Position numbers and translations under genes: made by a program
Part shown: piece after piece, positions 15,409-24,100 of the stretch
Position numbering within the stretch: position 1 is the first letter of the stretch
Layout: each line of letters opens with the position of its first letter
Notes under the pieces: model-generated
Seen by the model: the letters and a program-made list of their open reading frames with translations, nothing else
Told to the model about the DNA's origin: nothing
Database searches by the model: none
NCBI RefSeq assembly: GCF_001426565.1
Contig: NZ_LMFA01000023.1
Span: 186,001-250,000, forward strand
Reading direction: 5' to 3'
From: Rhizobium sp. Root482
GTDB lineage: Bacteria; Pseudomonadota; Alphaproteobacteria; Rhizobiales; Rhizobiaceae
DNA: 64,000 nt

Positions 15409-16488
15409 ATGATGGTGGATAAATCTGCGATGCGGGAAGGGCTTTCGGCGCTTGATGAGCGCTCGGGCGAGATTTTCCGCCGCATCGTCGAAAGCTATCT
15501 GGAAAGCGGCGAGCCGCTCGGCTCGCGCAGCCTGTCGCGCATCCTGCCCATGTCGCTTTCCCCGGCCTCCGTGCGCAATGTAATGAGCGACCTGGAGGAT
15601 CTCGGCCTCATCTATTCGCCCCATATCAGTGCCGGCCGGCTGCCGACCCAGATCGGTTTGCGTTTCTTCGTCGATGCCTTCATGCAGGTTGGCGATCTCT
15701 CGGCGGAGGACCGTGCCTCGATCGACCGGCATGTGCGCCGCCCGGATCGCGACCAGTCCGTCGAGACCTTGCTGACGGAAGCAAGCCAGATGCTGTCGGG
15801 CATGTCGCGCGGGGCAGGGCTGGTCATCACCGCCAAGAATGATCCGGTGCTCAAGCATGTCGAATTCGTTCGTCTTGCCCCGACCAAGGCCCTGGCCGTC
15901 CTGGTCGGCGAGCACGACCAGGTGGAAAACCGCATTATCGAGCTGCCGGCCGGTGTCACCGGCGCTCAGCTGACGGAGGCTGCCAATTTCCTCAATGCCC
16001 ATCTCGCCGGCCAGACGCTGCCCGAGGTGCGCGGCCAGCTTCAAAAGGTCAAGGAGACGGTGCGGCGCGAACTGGACACACTGAGCCAGGACCTGGTCGA
16101 GCGCGGGCTTGCCATCTGGTCGGGCAGCGAGGCGGACGACAAGCCGACGCAATTGATCGTGCGCGGCCGCGCCAATCTCCTGGAAGGCCTGGCCGGGGCG
16201 GAGGATGTGGACCGGCTACGGATGCTGTTCGACGATCTCGAAAAGAAGGACAGCCTGATCGAGATCCTCAATCTCGCCGAAAGCGGGCCGGGCGTGCGCA
16301 TCTTCATCGGCTCGGAAAACAAGTTGTTCTCGCTGTCCGGCTCGTCGCTGATCGTTGCGCCCTATCGGGACAGTGATGAGAGGATCGTCGGCGCGGTCGG
16401 CGTCATCGGCCCGACGCGGCTCAACTATTCGCGTATCGTGCCCATGGTGGATTACACCGCCCAGCTGATGTCGCGCCTGTCGCGCTAG
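15409..16488 (+). CDS. hrcA: heat-inducible transcription repressor HrcA
   Basis: 359 residues from 15409; in-frame starts at 15391 and 15412 are possible and no clear Shine-Dalgarno separates them. The promoter position favours 15409 or 15412. HrcA represses chaperonin genes by binding CIRCE elements. N-terminal winged helix (FRRIVESYLESGEPLGSR then LSPASVRNVMSDLEDLGLI, SAGRLPT), then GAF-like and dimerisation regions ending LNYSRIVPMVDYTAQLMSR. It is followed by grpE after 100 bp. No CIRCE is visible near either gene, so its targets (groESL) lie elsewhere. Confidence 0.94.
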   Translation: MMVDKSAMREGLSALDERSGEIFRRIVESYLESGEPLGSRSLSRILPMSLSPASVRNVMSDLEDLGLIYSPHISAGRLPTQIGLRFFVDAFMQVGDLSAEDRASIDRHVRRPDRDQSVETLLTEASQMLSGMSRGAGLVITAKNDPVLKHVEFVRLAPTKALAVLVGEHDQVENRIIELPAGVTGAQLTEAANFLNAHLAGQTLPEVRGQLQKVKETVRRELDTLSQDLVERGLAIWSGSEADDKPTQLIVRGRANLLEGLAGAEDVDRLRMLFDDLEKKDSLIEILNLAESGPGVRIFIGSENKLFSLSGSSLIVAPYRDSDERIVGAVGVIGPTRLNYSRIVPMVDYTAQLMSRLSR

Positions 16489-16517
16489 GCCCGGTTTTTC
16501 CCTCATCCTCGATTGAG

Positions 16518-16548
16518 CCCTTGATTTTTAGGCCCCGAAGCTCGATAT
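16518..16548 (+). promoter_or_regulatory. candidate RpoH (sigma-32) promoter of grpE
   Basis: CCCTTGAT (16518-16525), 17-bp spacer, CGATAT (16543-16548), compared with the rhizobial RpoH pattern CNCTTGAA-N16/17-CCANAT. It lies 40 bp before the grpE start. Confidence 0.5.
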
Positions 16549-16588
16549 CGGGACCAAATCCAAACATGTTGACATTGCGGAGACCGTC

Positions 16589-17203
16589 ATGACCGACGAA
16601 ACGAACAAACATGGTGCTGAAGCAGACGCGGCGGAGGTTGCCGCCGCCTATGCCGAGGCCGCCGCCGAACAGGTCGACGCGCCCGTTGCGGAGCCGGACC
16701 CGCTGGAACTTGCAAGGGCCGAGGCCGCCGACCTGCGCGACCGCTATCTGAGGCTCGCCGCCGAAATGGACAATCTGCGCCGCCGCACCGCGCGTGATGT
16801 CAAGGATGCCAAGTCCTATTCCATCGCCGGCTTTGCCCGCGACATGCTCGCCGTGTCCGACAATCTCGCCCGTGCCCTGGAGGCCATCCCGGCCGAGGCG
16901 CGCGAGGCAGGCGATGCCGGCTTCAACGCCCTCATCGAAGGTGTCGAGATGACCGAGCGGGCCATGCTGTCGGCGCTGGAGCGTCACGGGATGCAGAAGC
17001 TCGATCCGATCGGCCAGAGGTTCGATCCGAATTTCCATCAGGCGATGTTCGAGGTCCCGAATACCGAAGTGCCCAACAACACCGTCGTCCAGGTGGTCCA
17101 GGCCGGCTACACGATCGGTGAGCGCGTCCTGCGCCCCGCCATGGTCGGCGTCTCCAAGGGCGGCCCGAAGGCGGTGGTTACGGAAGAGACTCCGGAGGCT
17201 TGA
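16589..17203 (+). CDS. grpE: nucleotide exchange factor GrpE
   Basis: 204 residues. Thermosensor and ADP/ATP exchange factor for DnaK. Acidic, Ala-rich N-terminus, long coiled-coil helix about 45-90 ([23 protein letters not shown]), then the beta-wing domain with [23 protein letters not shown] and [22 protein letters not shown]. Follows hrcA as in many bacteria; dnaKJ is not in the window. A heat-shock-type promoter is visible upstream, and a strong hairpin follows the stop. Confidence 0.96.
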   Translation: MTDETNKHGAEADAAEVAAAYAEAAAEQVDAPVAEPDPLELARAEAADLRDRYLRLAAEMDNLRRRTARDVKDAKSYSIAGFARDMLAVSDNLARALEAIPAEAREAGDAGFNALIEGVEMTERAMLSALERHGMQKLDPIGQRFDPNFHQAMFEVPNTEVPNNTVVQVVQAGYTIGERVLRPAMVGVSKGGPKAVVTEETPEA

Positions 17204-17234
17204 AGCCTGACCGAATGGCTTTGTGCCGTGTATA

Positions 17235-17263
17235 CCCCTCTGTCGGCGACGCCGACAGAGGGG
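17235..17263. terminator. strong hairpin between convergent grpE and lactone oxidase
   Basis: Arms CCCCTCTGTCGGC (17235-17247) and GCCGACAGAGGGG (17251-17263) pair perfectly with a 3-nt loop. There is no T-run, but the site between convergent genes suits a bidirectional transcription stop or an RNA-end stabiliser. Confidence 0.5.
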
Positions 17264-17289
17264 GGTAAGCCCCACGCACTCGGGTTGAG

Positions 17290-18525
17290 TTACCCGAACA
17301 ATTGCCTCAAATGATCGTTCAAGAACCGCCCCTCCGGATCAAGCGTGTTGCGTAGCGCCTTGAAATCCCTGGCGCGCGGATAGAGCGCGGTCACGTCCTC
17401 GGCACCCAGAAAATGCAGCTTGCCCCAATGCGGGCGTGAGCCGAACTGGCGCAGGATGTCGTCGACATCCTTCAAATAGTTCCAGTAGTCCGTGCCCGGT
17501 TCTCCGGAAACCGAAAGCGTGATCGAATCCTGCTCGAAGAAGGGGCTGATCCAGCCGCTGTCGCCGGCGGTGAAGCGGTATTCGATCGGGTAGATGCAGT
17601 TGGGGTGCTTCTCCAGCATCAGCTTGCGCACCTCCATGCAGGCCTGCTTGCCGTATTTGACTGGCACCGCATATTCCAGCTCGTGGAAATTGGGCACATA
17701 TTCGATCGGATAGATCTCCGAGGAATAGGCAATCTTCTGGAAGCCTTCTTCCATCGGCTCCCGGTCGGTGATGTCCAGGGTCTTCATCTCGCAGACATCG
17801 GAGAGACGTGTCGTGGTCGAGACGGAGGACGTGTCCGGCAGGCAATAGCAGTGGCGGCTTTCCGGTACCGGGCACCAGAAGAAGCCGAAATGCCGGTGTT
17901 TGGCGGCCAGATCGTCGTGCTGCTCCATGCATTCGTCGAAGCTGCAGCGCCACAGCTTCTCATGCAGGTTGTAGCTGTCCATCACCTGCAGGGTGATTTC
18001 CGAGATGACGCCCAGCATGCCGATCGAGACGCGCGCGGCATTGAGCATGTCCGGCTGGCTGTCGTCGATGGCAAGAATGCTGCCGTCCGGCTGCACCAGC
18101 CGCATGCCGACGATCTGCGAGGCCATGTTGCCGAGCTTGAGCCCCGTACCGTGCGTGCCGGTGGTCAGCGCGCCGGCCAGCGCCTGGCTGTCGATATCGC
18201 CCTGGTTGATCATCGATAGGCCGCTTGCCTTCAGCGCCTTGCCGAGCGTGTTGATGGTCGTGCCGGCATGGACGGAGACGCGCTTGCGCGCCTCGTCTAT
18301 GCCGACGATCCCCTGCAGGCCGGAAAGCGTCAGGTGCAGGCCGCTGGTCAGCGCCACCGGCGTGAACGAATGGCCGGATCCGGCGCAACGCACGTTTAGC
18401 CCATTCGATGTAGCCTCCCGGACCATCTCGGCCAGCGCCGCCTCGCTATCGGGCGCGCCCCTGTGCCGCACGATACAGGACTGGTTCCCCACCCAGTTGC
18501 GCCAATGTCCGCCTGCCTGCATCAT
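17290..18525 (-). CDS. FAD-linked sugar-1,4-lactone oxidase (ALO family)
   Basis: 411 residues from the ATG at 18525 with GGGGGAGAACGG upstream. VAO/ALO flavoenzyme: FAD domain about 10-180 with AGSGHSFTP, where His52 is the expected covalent FAD site as in gulonolactone oxidase, and GALTTGTHGTG. The C-terminal ALO domain ends with the typical HWGKLHF motif. Members oxidise L-gulono-, D-arabinono- or L-galactono-lactones, or alditols. It lies 19 bp downstream of an SDR with the same ribosome binding site sequence, so a two-step sugar oxidation route is likely. The exact sugar is unknown. Confidence 0.88.
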   Translation of the reverse strand: MMQAGGHWRNWVGNQSCIVRHRGAPDSEAALAEMVREATSNGLNVRCAGSGHSFTPVALTSGLHLTLSGLQGIVGIDEARKRVSVHAGTTINTLGKALKASGLSMINQGDIDSQALAGALTTGTHGTGLKLGNMASQIVGMRLVQPDGSILAIDDSQPDMLNAARVSIGMLGVISEITLQVMDSYNLHEKLWRCSFDECMEQHDDLAAKHRHFGFFWCPVPESRHCYCLPDTSSVSTTTRLSDVCEMKTLDITDREPMEEGFQKIAYSSEIYPIEYVPNFHELEYAVPVKYGKQACMEVRKLMLEKHPNCIYPIEYRFTAGDSGWISPFFEQDSITLSVSGEPGTDYWNYLKDVDDILRQFGSRPHWGKLHFLGAEDVTALYPRARDFKALRNTLDPEGRFLNDHLRQLFG

Positions 18526-18544
18526 GTCCCGTTCTCCCCCTTTT

Positions 18545-19312
18545 TCAGACAGCCGTAAAACAATTATCGACGAAAAGATGGGTGCCGTTGACGAAGCTCG
18601 CCTCGTCGCTGGCGAGGAACAGGGCGGCCTGGGCCACTTCCATCGGATCGCACATGCGCCCCTGTTGCGCGGCAATCGCCGCATCCGATACATCGACCCC
18701 ATATTTGGAAAGCCCGACCAGTTCGCGCTTGCCGTGATCGGTGGCGATGAAACCGGGGCAGACGGCGTTGGAGCGGATACCGCGGTCGCGGAACTCGACG
18801 GCGATTGCCCGGGCGAACATATGGCAGGCGCTCTTGGTCGTGTCGTAGAGCACTTCCATTGGCGTCGCCGCGACGGCCGAAATCGAGGAGGTGGAAACGA
18901 TGCTGCCGCCGCCGGCGGCCAGCATGCCGGGCAGTACCGCCTTCGTCATCAGAAACATCGAACGGACATTGACGGCCATCACCCGGTCCCATTCGTCTTC
19001 CTCCGTTTCGAGGAAGGGGCCGACCGCCAGAATGCCGGCATGGTTGAAGAGCACGGTGATCGGCCCGAATGTATCCTCGACAGCCTTTACCGCCGCGCTG
19101 ACCTGCGCCGAGACCGAGACGTCCGCCGCCGCAAACACGGCCTCACCGCCTTCGGCGCGGATTTCGGCCGCCAGTTCCTCGCCCTTACTGCGCGGCAGGT
19201 CGACGATGCCGACACGCGCGCCTTCGCGAGCGAAAAGCCTCGAGGCCGCAAGGCCGCATCCGCCCGCACCCCCGCTGATCAACGCGGTCTTTCCCGAAAG
19301 CCGTCCAACCAT
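18545..19312 (-). CDS. SDR-family oxidoreductase, NAD type
   Basis: 255 residues from the ATG at 19312 (GGGGGAGAACGG upstream). Variant cofactor motif GGAGGCG at 14-20, Asp38 at the end of strand 2 (IVDLP), which favours NAD(H), NHAG at 90-93, a catalytic Ser at about 142, and Tyr156/Lys160 (YDTTK). Closest in layout to cyclohexanol/sugar-alcohol or glucose-dehydrogenase-like SDRs. It forms a pair with the ALO-family oxidase downstream, consistent with oxidation of a sugar or polyol to a lactone and then by the flavoenzyme, but the order of reactions is inference. Confidence 0.88.
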   Translation of the reverse strand: MVGRLSGKTALISGGAGGCGLAASRLFAREGARVGIVDLPRSKGEELAAEIRAEGGEAVFAAADVSVSAQVSAAVKAVEDTFGPITVLFNHAGILAVGPFLETEEDEWDRVMAVNVRSMFLMTKAVLPGMLAAGGGSIVSTSSISAVAATPMEVLYDTTKSACHMFARAIAVEFRDRGIRSNAVCPGFIATDHGKRELVGLSKYGVDVSDAAIAAQQGRMCDPMEVAQAALFLASDEASFVNGTHLFVDNCFTAV

Positions 19313-19426
19313 TGCCGTTCTCCCCCTGTTATCGGAGGGAGTATTGTCTAGCGGCATGTTCCTGTCGATATCCCCTTGGCCGTGTTTGACGAAATCCGGG
19401 TATCAAGACGTAGGTGGCGGCAAAAT

Positions 19427-19457
19427 GAAAAAAGCGCAGCCTCTCAGCCGCGCTTTC
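19427..19457 (-). terminator. intrinsic terminator of ptsN
   Basis: On the minus strand AAAGCGC (19456-19450) pairs with GCGCTTT (19437-19431) around a 12-nt loop, followed by a T-run. It lies about 25 bp beyond the ptsN stop and separates that operon from the SDR gene. Confidence 0.65.
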
Positions 19458-19479
19458 GATATCTCGATCGCCTGGTTGA

Positions 19480-19941
19480 TCAGGCCGCGTTCGCTTGCTC
19501 GTCGCTAAGGAAGGCGTAGATGGCCGATGCGCTGTCGGTGGCCCGCAGCTTGGCAACCGTTTCCGGATCGCGCAGCACCCGGGCAATCCGGGACAGAGCC
19601 TTCAGATGGTCGGCGCCGGCACCTTCGGGCGCTAGCAGCAGGAAAACGAGATCGACCGGCTGGTCGTCCAGGGCCTCGAAATCGACGGGCGCCTCAAGGC
19701 GCGCGAAAATCCCGACGATCGACGAGAGATGGCCGAGCTTGCCGTGGGGAATGGCAATGCCATTGCCGACCCCGGTGGAGCCCAGGCGTTCGCGCTGGAG
19801 AATGACCTCGAATATGTCCCGTTCGGGCAATCCGGTGATCTTGGATGCCTTTGCCGCCAATTCCTGAAGCAACTGCTTCTTGGAGTTGGCCTTCATCGAT
19901 GGAAGTATTGCATTTTGCTGCAGCAGGCCTGCCAATGCCAT
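19480..19941 (-). CDS. ptsN: nitrogen PTS protein EIIA(Ntr)
   Basis: 153 residues from the ATG at 19941. Phosphoacceptor of the nitrogen-related PTS (PtsP-NPr-EIIANtr), which regulates potassium uptake, carbon/nitrogen balance and sensor kinases. PTS-EIIA-type-2 fold with the phosphorylated His66 in GIAIPHGK, and LGSTGVGNG before it. Last gene of the rpoN-hpf-ptsN cluster and followed by an intrinsic terminator. A longer frame start exists at 20061 but lacks support. Confidence 0.96.
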   Translation of the reverse strand: MALAGLLQQNAILPSMKANSKKQLLQELAAKASKITGLPERDIFEVILQRERLGSTGVGNGIAIPHGKLGHLSSIVGIFARLEAPVDFEALDDQPVDLVFLLLAPEGAGADHLKALSRIARVLRDPETVAKLRATDSASAIYAFLSDEQANAA

Positions 19942-20114
19942 TCTTTTCGTCCTCGTTCGCGGGTAGGACCATCCGACCGGCAAAATGCCGGGCGGCAGAT
20001 CCATCCATCTTCTCTCGGTGGCTTCCGGGCCGTCTTCAACGGCCTTGTACGCGTCCACCACCAGAAAAAAGCGGCGGCACGGACAACGGTAAACCGCCGT
20101 CCGTGCCGATCCGC

Positions 20115-20690
20115 TCAGCCCTTGATATTGGCTGCATCAATCCAGCCAATGTTTCCATCATTGCGTCGATAGACGATATTCAACTGTTCATTGCCAGGGC
20201 TGCGGAACATCAGGACGGGCTCGTCCGTCATGTCGAGGGCCATGACCGCGTTCGCCACGGACATCGTCCTCAACTGTTTCGAACTCTCCGCGACGATCGT
20301 CGGCGCGTAGTTTTCGGGAAGCTCGTCGTCCTCTTCCGGTATGGAATCCATCACGGTGTAGGCGATTTCGGCAGATCCAGCATTGCCGGCGCCATTGTGG
20401 TGGTCCTTGAGCTTCCGCTTGTACCGGCGGATGCGCTTGGCGATCCGTTCCGATGCCGCGTCGAACGCGGCCTGCGGGTCGTTCGCTTCTCCACTGGCCT
20501 GCAAGGCCGCGCCTGAATCAAGATGTATCTTGCAATCGGCGCTGAAACGAGATCCAGACTTTTCCACAGTGACTTGGCTTGAATATCCTCCGTCAAAATA
20601 TTTGGTTACGGCCTGTTCGATCTGGTCTTCGATCCGCAGACGGAACGTTTCGCCGATTTCCATATGTTTACCGGATACACGCACACTCAT
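20115..20690 (-). CDS. hpf: ribosome hibernation promoting factor, long form
   Basis: 191 residues: N-terminal S30AE domain about 1-100 (MSVRVSGKHMEIGETFRLRI, basic helix RIAKRIRRYKRKLKDHH), an acidic linker, and a C-terminal dimerisation domain about 130-188 (LRTMSVANAVMALDMTDEPVLMFRS, VYRRNDGNIGWIDA). Long HPF alone dimerises 70S ribosomes into inactive 100S particles in stationary phase. It lies between rpoN and ptsN as in many proteobacteria and has its own promoter upstream. Confidence 0.95.
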   Translation of the reverse strand: MSVRVSGKHMEIGETFRLRIEDQIEQAVTKYFDGGYSSQVTVEKSGSRFSADCKIHLDSGAALQASGEANDPQAAFDAASERIAKRIRRYKRKLKDHHNGAGNAGSAEIAYTVMDSIPEEDDELPENYAPTIVAESSKQLRTMSVANAVMALDMTDEPVLMFRSPGNEQLNIVYRRNDGNIGWIDAANIKG

Positions 20691-20723
20691 GGAGTTTCCT
20701 CTCTCTTCGTGATTTGCGTAGCC

Positions 20724-20752
20724 AGTCTATTCCAACCGCATCCTTCATCCAA
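20724..20752 (-). promoter_or_regulatory. candidate hpf promoter
   Basis: On the minus strand TTGGAT (20752-20747), 17-bp spacer, TAGACT (20729-20724), about 35 bp before the hpf start. The rest of the 270-bp rpoN-hpf gap shows no other clear feature. Confidence 0.45.
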
Positions 20753-20960
20753 GCACTTCACGCACGCAAAACCATTATGCGTCGCGGCGGCCCGGATTTT
20801 TGAAGGAATATGACTGGGTGGGCTCCATGCCCGACCTCATTGCGGCCGCCTCATACCCGCAGTCGCTAATAAAGTCAAGAAAGCAGCCGTAAAGTGAGGC
20901 GGCAGGGGCAGGCAGCCTGTTGATAGCGGGGATAAGCCGGCTGGCGCTCGCCTGCCGCCT

Positions 20961-22526
20961 TCAGGCCGAAACCCTGGCAAGCGCCCTTTTTTCCCGTCGG
21001 CGTTGGACCGAGGAGGGAATGTTCATCGCCTCGCGGTATTTCGCCACCGTCCGGCGGGCGATGTCGACGCCGCCTTTTCGCAAGTGATCGACAATATCGT
21101 CGTCCGAAAGCACCGCGTCGGGGCTTTCCAGCACGATCAGGCCGCGAATGCGGTGACGCACGCTTTCGGCGGAATGCCCGTCTACCCCCTCGGCCGAGCC
21201 GAGCGCGACGGTGAAGAAATATTTCAGCTCGAACAATCCGCGGGGCGTCAGCATGTATTTGTTCGAGGTGACGCGGCTGACGGTGGATTCGTGCATCTTG
21301 ATGGCGTCGGCCACCGTCTTCAGGTTGAGCGGGCGCAGATGATCGACACCGTTCACCAGGAATCCGTCCTGCTGCCGCACGATCTCGGTGGCGACCTTCA
21401 TGATCGTCCGGGCGCGCTGGTCGAGGCTGCGGGTCAGCCAGTTGGCCGTCTGCAGACATTCGCTGAGGAAGGCGTGGTCGGCGCTGTTTTTCGGCGCATG
21501 GCGCAGCACCCTGGCGTGATAGGCCTGGTTGACGAGGACCCGCGGAAGTGTGTCCGGGTTGAGCTCCACTGCCCAGCTGCCGTCCGGTGCCGCACGCACC
21601 AGAATGTCGGGAACGACGGTCTCGCAGGGGCTCGCCTCGAAGCGGCTGCCGGGCTTCGGATCGAGCTTGCGAATTTCCGAGAGCATGTCGATCAGGTCTT
21701 CTTCGTCGACGCCGCAGATGCGCTTGAGACTGGCAAAGTCGCGCCGTGCCAAAAGATCGAGATGATCGAGCAGGGCGGCCATGGCCGGATCCAGCCGGTC
21801 GCGTGCGCGCAACTGGATGGCCAGGCACTCGCCGAGCGAGCGCGCAAAGATGCCCGGCGGGTCGAGCAGCTGCAGTTCGCTCAGAACCCGGGCAACGTCG
21901 TTTGCCGCGCAGCCCAGCCGCCCGGCGACCTCGCCGATGTCAGCCTGCAGGTACCCGGCTTCGTCCAGTTGGTCGATCAGGAGCTGGGCAATCAGCAGAT
22001 CGCCGGCGCCATGCACGCTGAACGGCACCTGTTCGTTGAGGAAATCGCGCAGCGTCACGCGGCTGGCGGCGAAGTCGTCGAGATCGTAACCGTCGCCGCT
22101 GTCGCTGCCGCCTTGCATCGATTTCCATTGGCCGAGCAGTTCCGGCGCATCGGCGCGCTGCGCTATGGTGTCGTCGGGAAAGACATTTTCGAAATTGACG
22201 TCGAGCTGCTCGCTCATCGGTTCGCCGGTGGCCGAGGTGGCGCTGTCATAAACATCACCCGGCCGATCGAAGGATGCGGGCTCCCCATCCTCATAATGGT
22301 CGTGCTCCACCGCGGCGGAATGAGGCTCGCTCGTCTCCTGTCGCTCGGAGCCGTGCATCTCGTCGCCCGAGGTCATTTCGAGGAGCGGATTCTTCTCGAT
22401 TTCCAACGCGATGAACTGGTTGAGTTCGGCATGCGTCATCTGCAGCAACTGGATCGACTGCATCAGTTGCGGCGTCATCGCCAGCGTCTGGCTTTGCCGC
22501 AGGAAAAGGCTGGCTGACAGGGCCAT
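20961..22526 (-). CDS. rpoN: RNA polymerase sigma-54 factor
   Basis: 521 residues. Directs transcription from -24/-12 promoters together with NtrC/NifA-type activators. Region I: LRQSQTLAMTPQLMQSIQLLQM at the N-terminus; acidic region II; core-binding region about 130-250; HTH near 400 (KTVADAIKMHESTVSRV); C-terminal RpoN box ARRTVAKYRE. Preceded by lptB-lptA-lptC and followed by hpf-ptsN, the classical cluster. I saw no -24/-12 element upstream, so sigma-54 autoregulation is not evident. Confidence 0.97.
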   Translation of the reverse strand: MALSASLFLRQSQTLAMTPQLMQSIQLLQMTHAELNQFIALEIEKNPLLEMTSGDEMHGSERQETSEPHSAAVEHDHYEDGEPASFDRPGDVYDSATSATGEPMSEQLDVNFENVFPDDTIAQRADAPELLGQWKSMQGGSDSGDGYDLDDFAASRVTLRDFLNEQVPFSVHGAGDLLIAQLLIDQLDEAGYLQADIGEVAGRLGCAANDVARVLSELQLLDPPGIFARSLGECLAIQLRARDRLDPAMAALLDHLDLLARRDFASLKRICGVDEEDLIDMLSEIRKLDPKPGSRFEASPCETVVPDILVRAAPDGSWAVELNPDTLPRVLVNQAYHARVLRHAPKNSADHAFLSECLQTANWLTRSLDQRARTIMKVATEIVRQQDGFLVNGVDHLRPLNLKTVADAIKMHESTVSRVTSNKYMLTPRGLFELKYFFTVALGSAEGVDGHSAESVRHRIRGLIVLESPDAVLSDDDIVDHLRKGGVDIARRTVAKYREAMNIPSSVQRRREKRALARVSA

Positions 22527-22704
22527 GCGAATGCGAAACTCCCGTTGACATGCGGCGCATCGGTGCCGTGCCCTCCGCTCGAAGGCAGCGGTCCTTCATC
22601 TGGCCCGAAAATTGCCTATTGATCGGGCCCGGTCAAGCACCGGCGAACAATAAGGTGAATGGCGGGCGGGCGGTTTGGCGGGGAGAAGGCAGGGCAGGTC
22701 GTCG

Positions 22705-23511
22705 TCAGAGACTGAAATTGTCGCCGAGATAAAGGCGGCGCACGTCCGGATTGGTGACGATGTCGTTGGCCCGCCCATGGGTCAGGACCTCGCCGGCATG
22801 GATGATATAGGCCCGGTCGATCAGTCCCAGCGTCTCGCGCACATTATGATCGGTGATCAGGACGCCGATGCCCCGTGAGGTCAGGTGGCGCACCAGCGCC
22901 TGGATATCGGCGACGGAAATCGGATCGACGCCGGCAAAGGGCTCGTCGAGAAGCATGAACGTGGGGTCGGTCGCAAGCGCGCGGGCGATTTCCAGGCGCC
23001 GCCGCTCGCCGCCGGAAAGCGCGACGGCCGCGGATTTGCGCAAATGCGAGATGTTGAACTCGCCGAGCAGTTCGTTGAGCTTGTGTTCGCGACGCTCGCG
23101 GTTCTTATCATGGACCTCGAGAACCGCCCTTATATTGTCCTCGACGGTGAGGCCACGGAAGATCGAGGCCTCCTGCGGCAGATAGCCGACGCCAAGCCGC
23201 GCGCGGCGATACATCGGCATGGTCGTCACATCATTGCCGTTGATCTCGATCGCGCCTTCGTCCACCGGCACAAGCCCGGTAATCATGTAGAAACAGGTGG
23301 TCTTGCCGGCGCCGTTCGGGCCGAGCAGGCCGACGGCCTCGCCGCGGCGCACCACCAGCGACACGCCGTTGACGACCCGGCGCCCGCGATAGGATTTCGT
23401 CAATCCGCGCGCGATCAGCGTGCCTTCGTAGCGGGTCTTGTCGACCATGCGGGCGGGCAGCGCTTCCGGCTTGCCGGCCCGCTTGCGTTTGTGAAGGAAG
23501 GGAATATTCAC
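22705..23511 (-). CDS. lptB: LPS export ABC transporter ATP-binding protein
   Basis: 268 residues from a GTG at 23511, which lies 13 bp after the lptA stop; an internal ATG at 23448 is the alternative. Cytoplasmic ATPase of the LptB2FGC complex that lifts LPS from the inner membrane. Walker A GPNGAGKTT at 64-72, Q-loop LPQEASIF, signature LSGGE at 165-169, Walker B FMLLDE at 185-190 and the switch His of ITDHNVRE. The 20-30-residue basic N-terminal extension is usual in Rhizobiales. Confidence 0.95.
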   Translation of the reverse strand: MNIPFLHKRKRAGKPEALPARMVDKTRYEGTLIARGLTKSYRGRRVVNGVSLVVRRGEAVGLLGPNGAGKTTCFYMITGLVPVDEGAIEINGNDVTTMPMYRRARLGVGYLPQEASIFRGLTVEDNIRAVLEVHDKNRERREHKLNELLGEFNISHLRKSAAVALSGGERRRLEIARALATDPTFMLLDEPFAGVDPISVADIQALVRHLTSRGIGVLITDHNVRETLGLIDRAYIIHAGEVLTHGRANDIVTNPDVRRLYLGDNFSL

Positions 23512-23524
23512 GTCGGCGTCTGCA

Positions 23525-24094
23525 TCAGTTCGTCTTCTGGGACTTCGGGTCGAGCTGAATCTGGACGCGTCCGCCGCAGGCTTCGAGCTGCGCCTCGCCG
23601 GTCTCCATCTGAACATTCAGCTGGCAGCCGGTAAAGACGTTCTTGCCCTCGGAAAGAACCACCTGCTTGCCCTTCAGGACCAGCGTCTGGGCCGTCATGT
23701 CGAACACGCCGGTATCGGCGGTCGCCTGTTGCGTCCCCGATTGCAGGAAGACCTTCTGGCTGACCTCGATCCGGTCGATATCGGCATTGCCGCCGGAAAT
23801 CGAGCCGCCGCCCTTCTTGTAGAACACCACCATATTGCCCGCCTGCAGCGTCGTCGTCCCCTGGACGACCTTGACATTGCCGGTGAAGATCGCCTTGCTT
23901 TCCGGGTCCTTGATCTCCAGCTTGTCGCTCTCGATCTGGATCGGCTCGTCATTGGAGAGTTCCAGCCCCTTCATCTTGCTCGTTGCCGCCTGGGCTGCGG
24001 CCGAAGACAAGGGAACGGTGGCGAAAAGACTTAAGAGAATGACTGTTCCGGCAAGCCGAAGGGAAAGGGCTGAAATGGCCGACATTATGTGCAC
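23525..24094 (-). CDS. lptA: LPS transport periplasmic protein LptA
   Basis: 189 residues from a GTG at 24094 (ATG at 24085 possible). An N-terminal signal peptide ends near SSAAAQA; then the OstA-like beta-jellyroll starts with EPIQIESDKLEIKDPESKAIFTGNVKVVQG. Forms the periplasmic bridge that carries LPS from LptC to LptD. The C-terminus (DPKSQKTN) runs to within 13 bp of lptB. A Cys pair (TGCQL, EACGG) is present near the end. Confidence 0.93.
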   Translation of the reverse strand: MHIMSAISALSLRLAGTVILLSLFATVPLSSAAAQAATSKMKGLELSNDEPIQIESDKLEIKDPESKAIFTGNVKVVQGTTTLQAGNMVVFYKKGGGSISGGNADIDRIEVSQKVFLQSGTQQATADTGVFDMTAQTLVLKGKQVVLSEGKNVFTGCQLNVQMETGEAQLEACGGRVQIQLDPKSQKTN

Positions 24095-24100
24095 CGGTTT

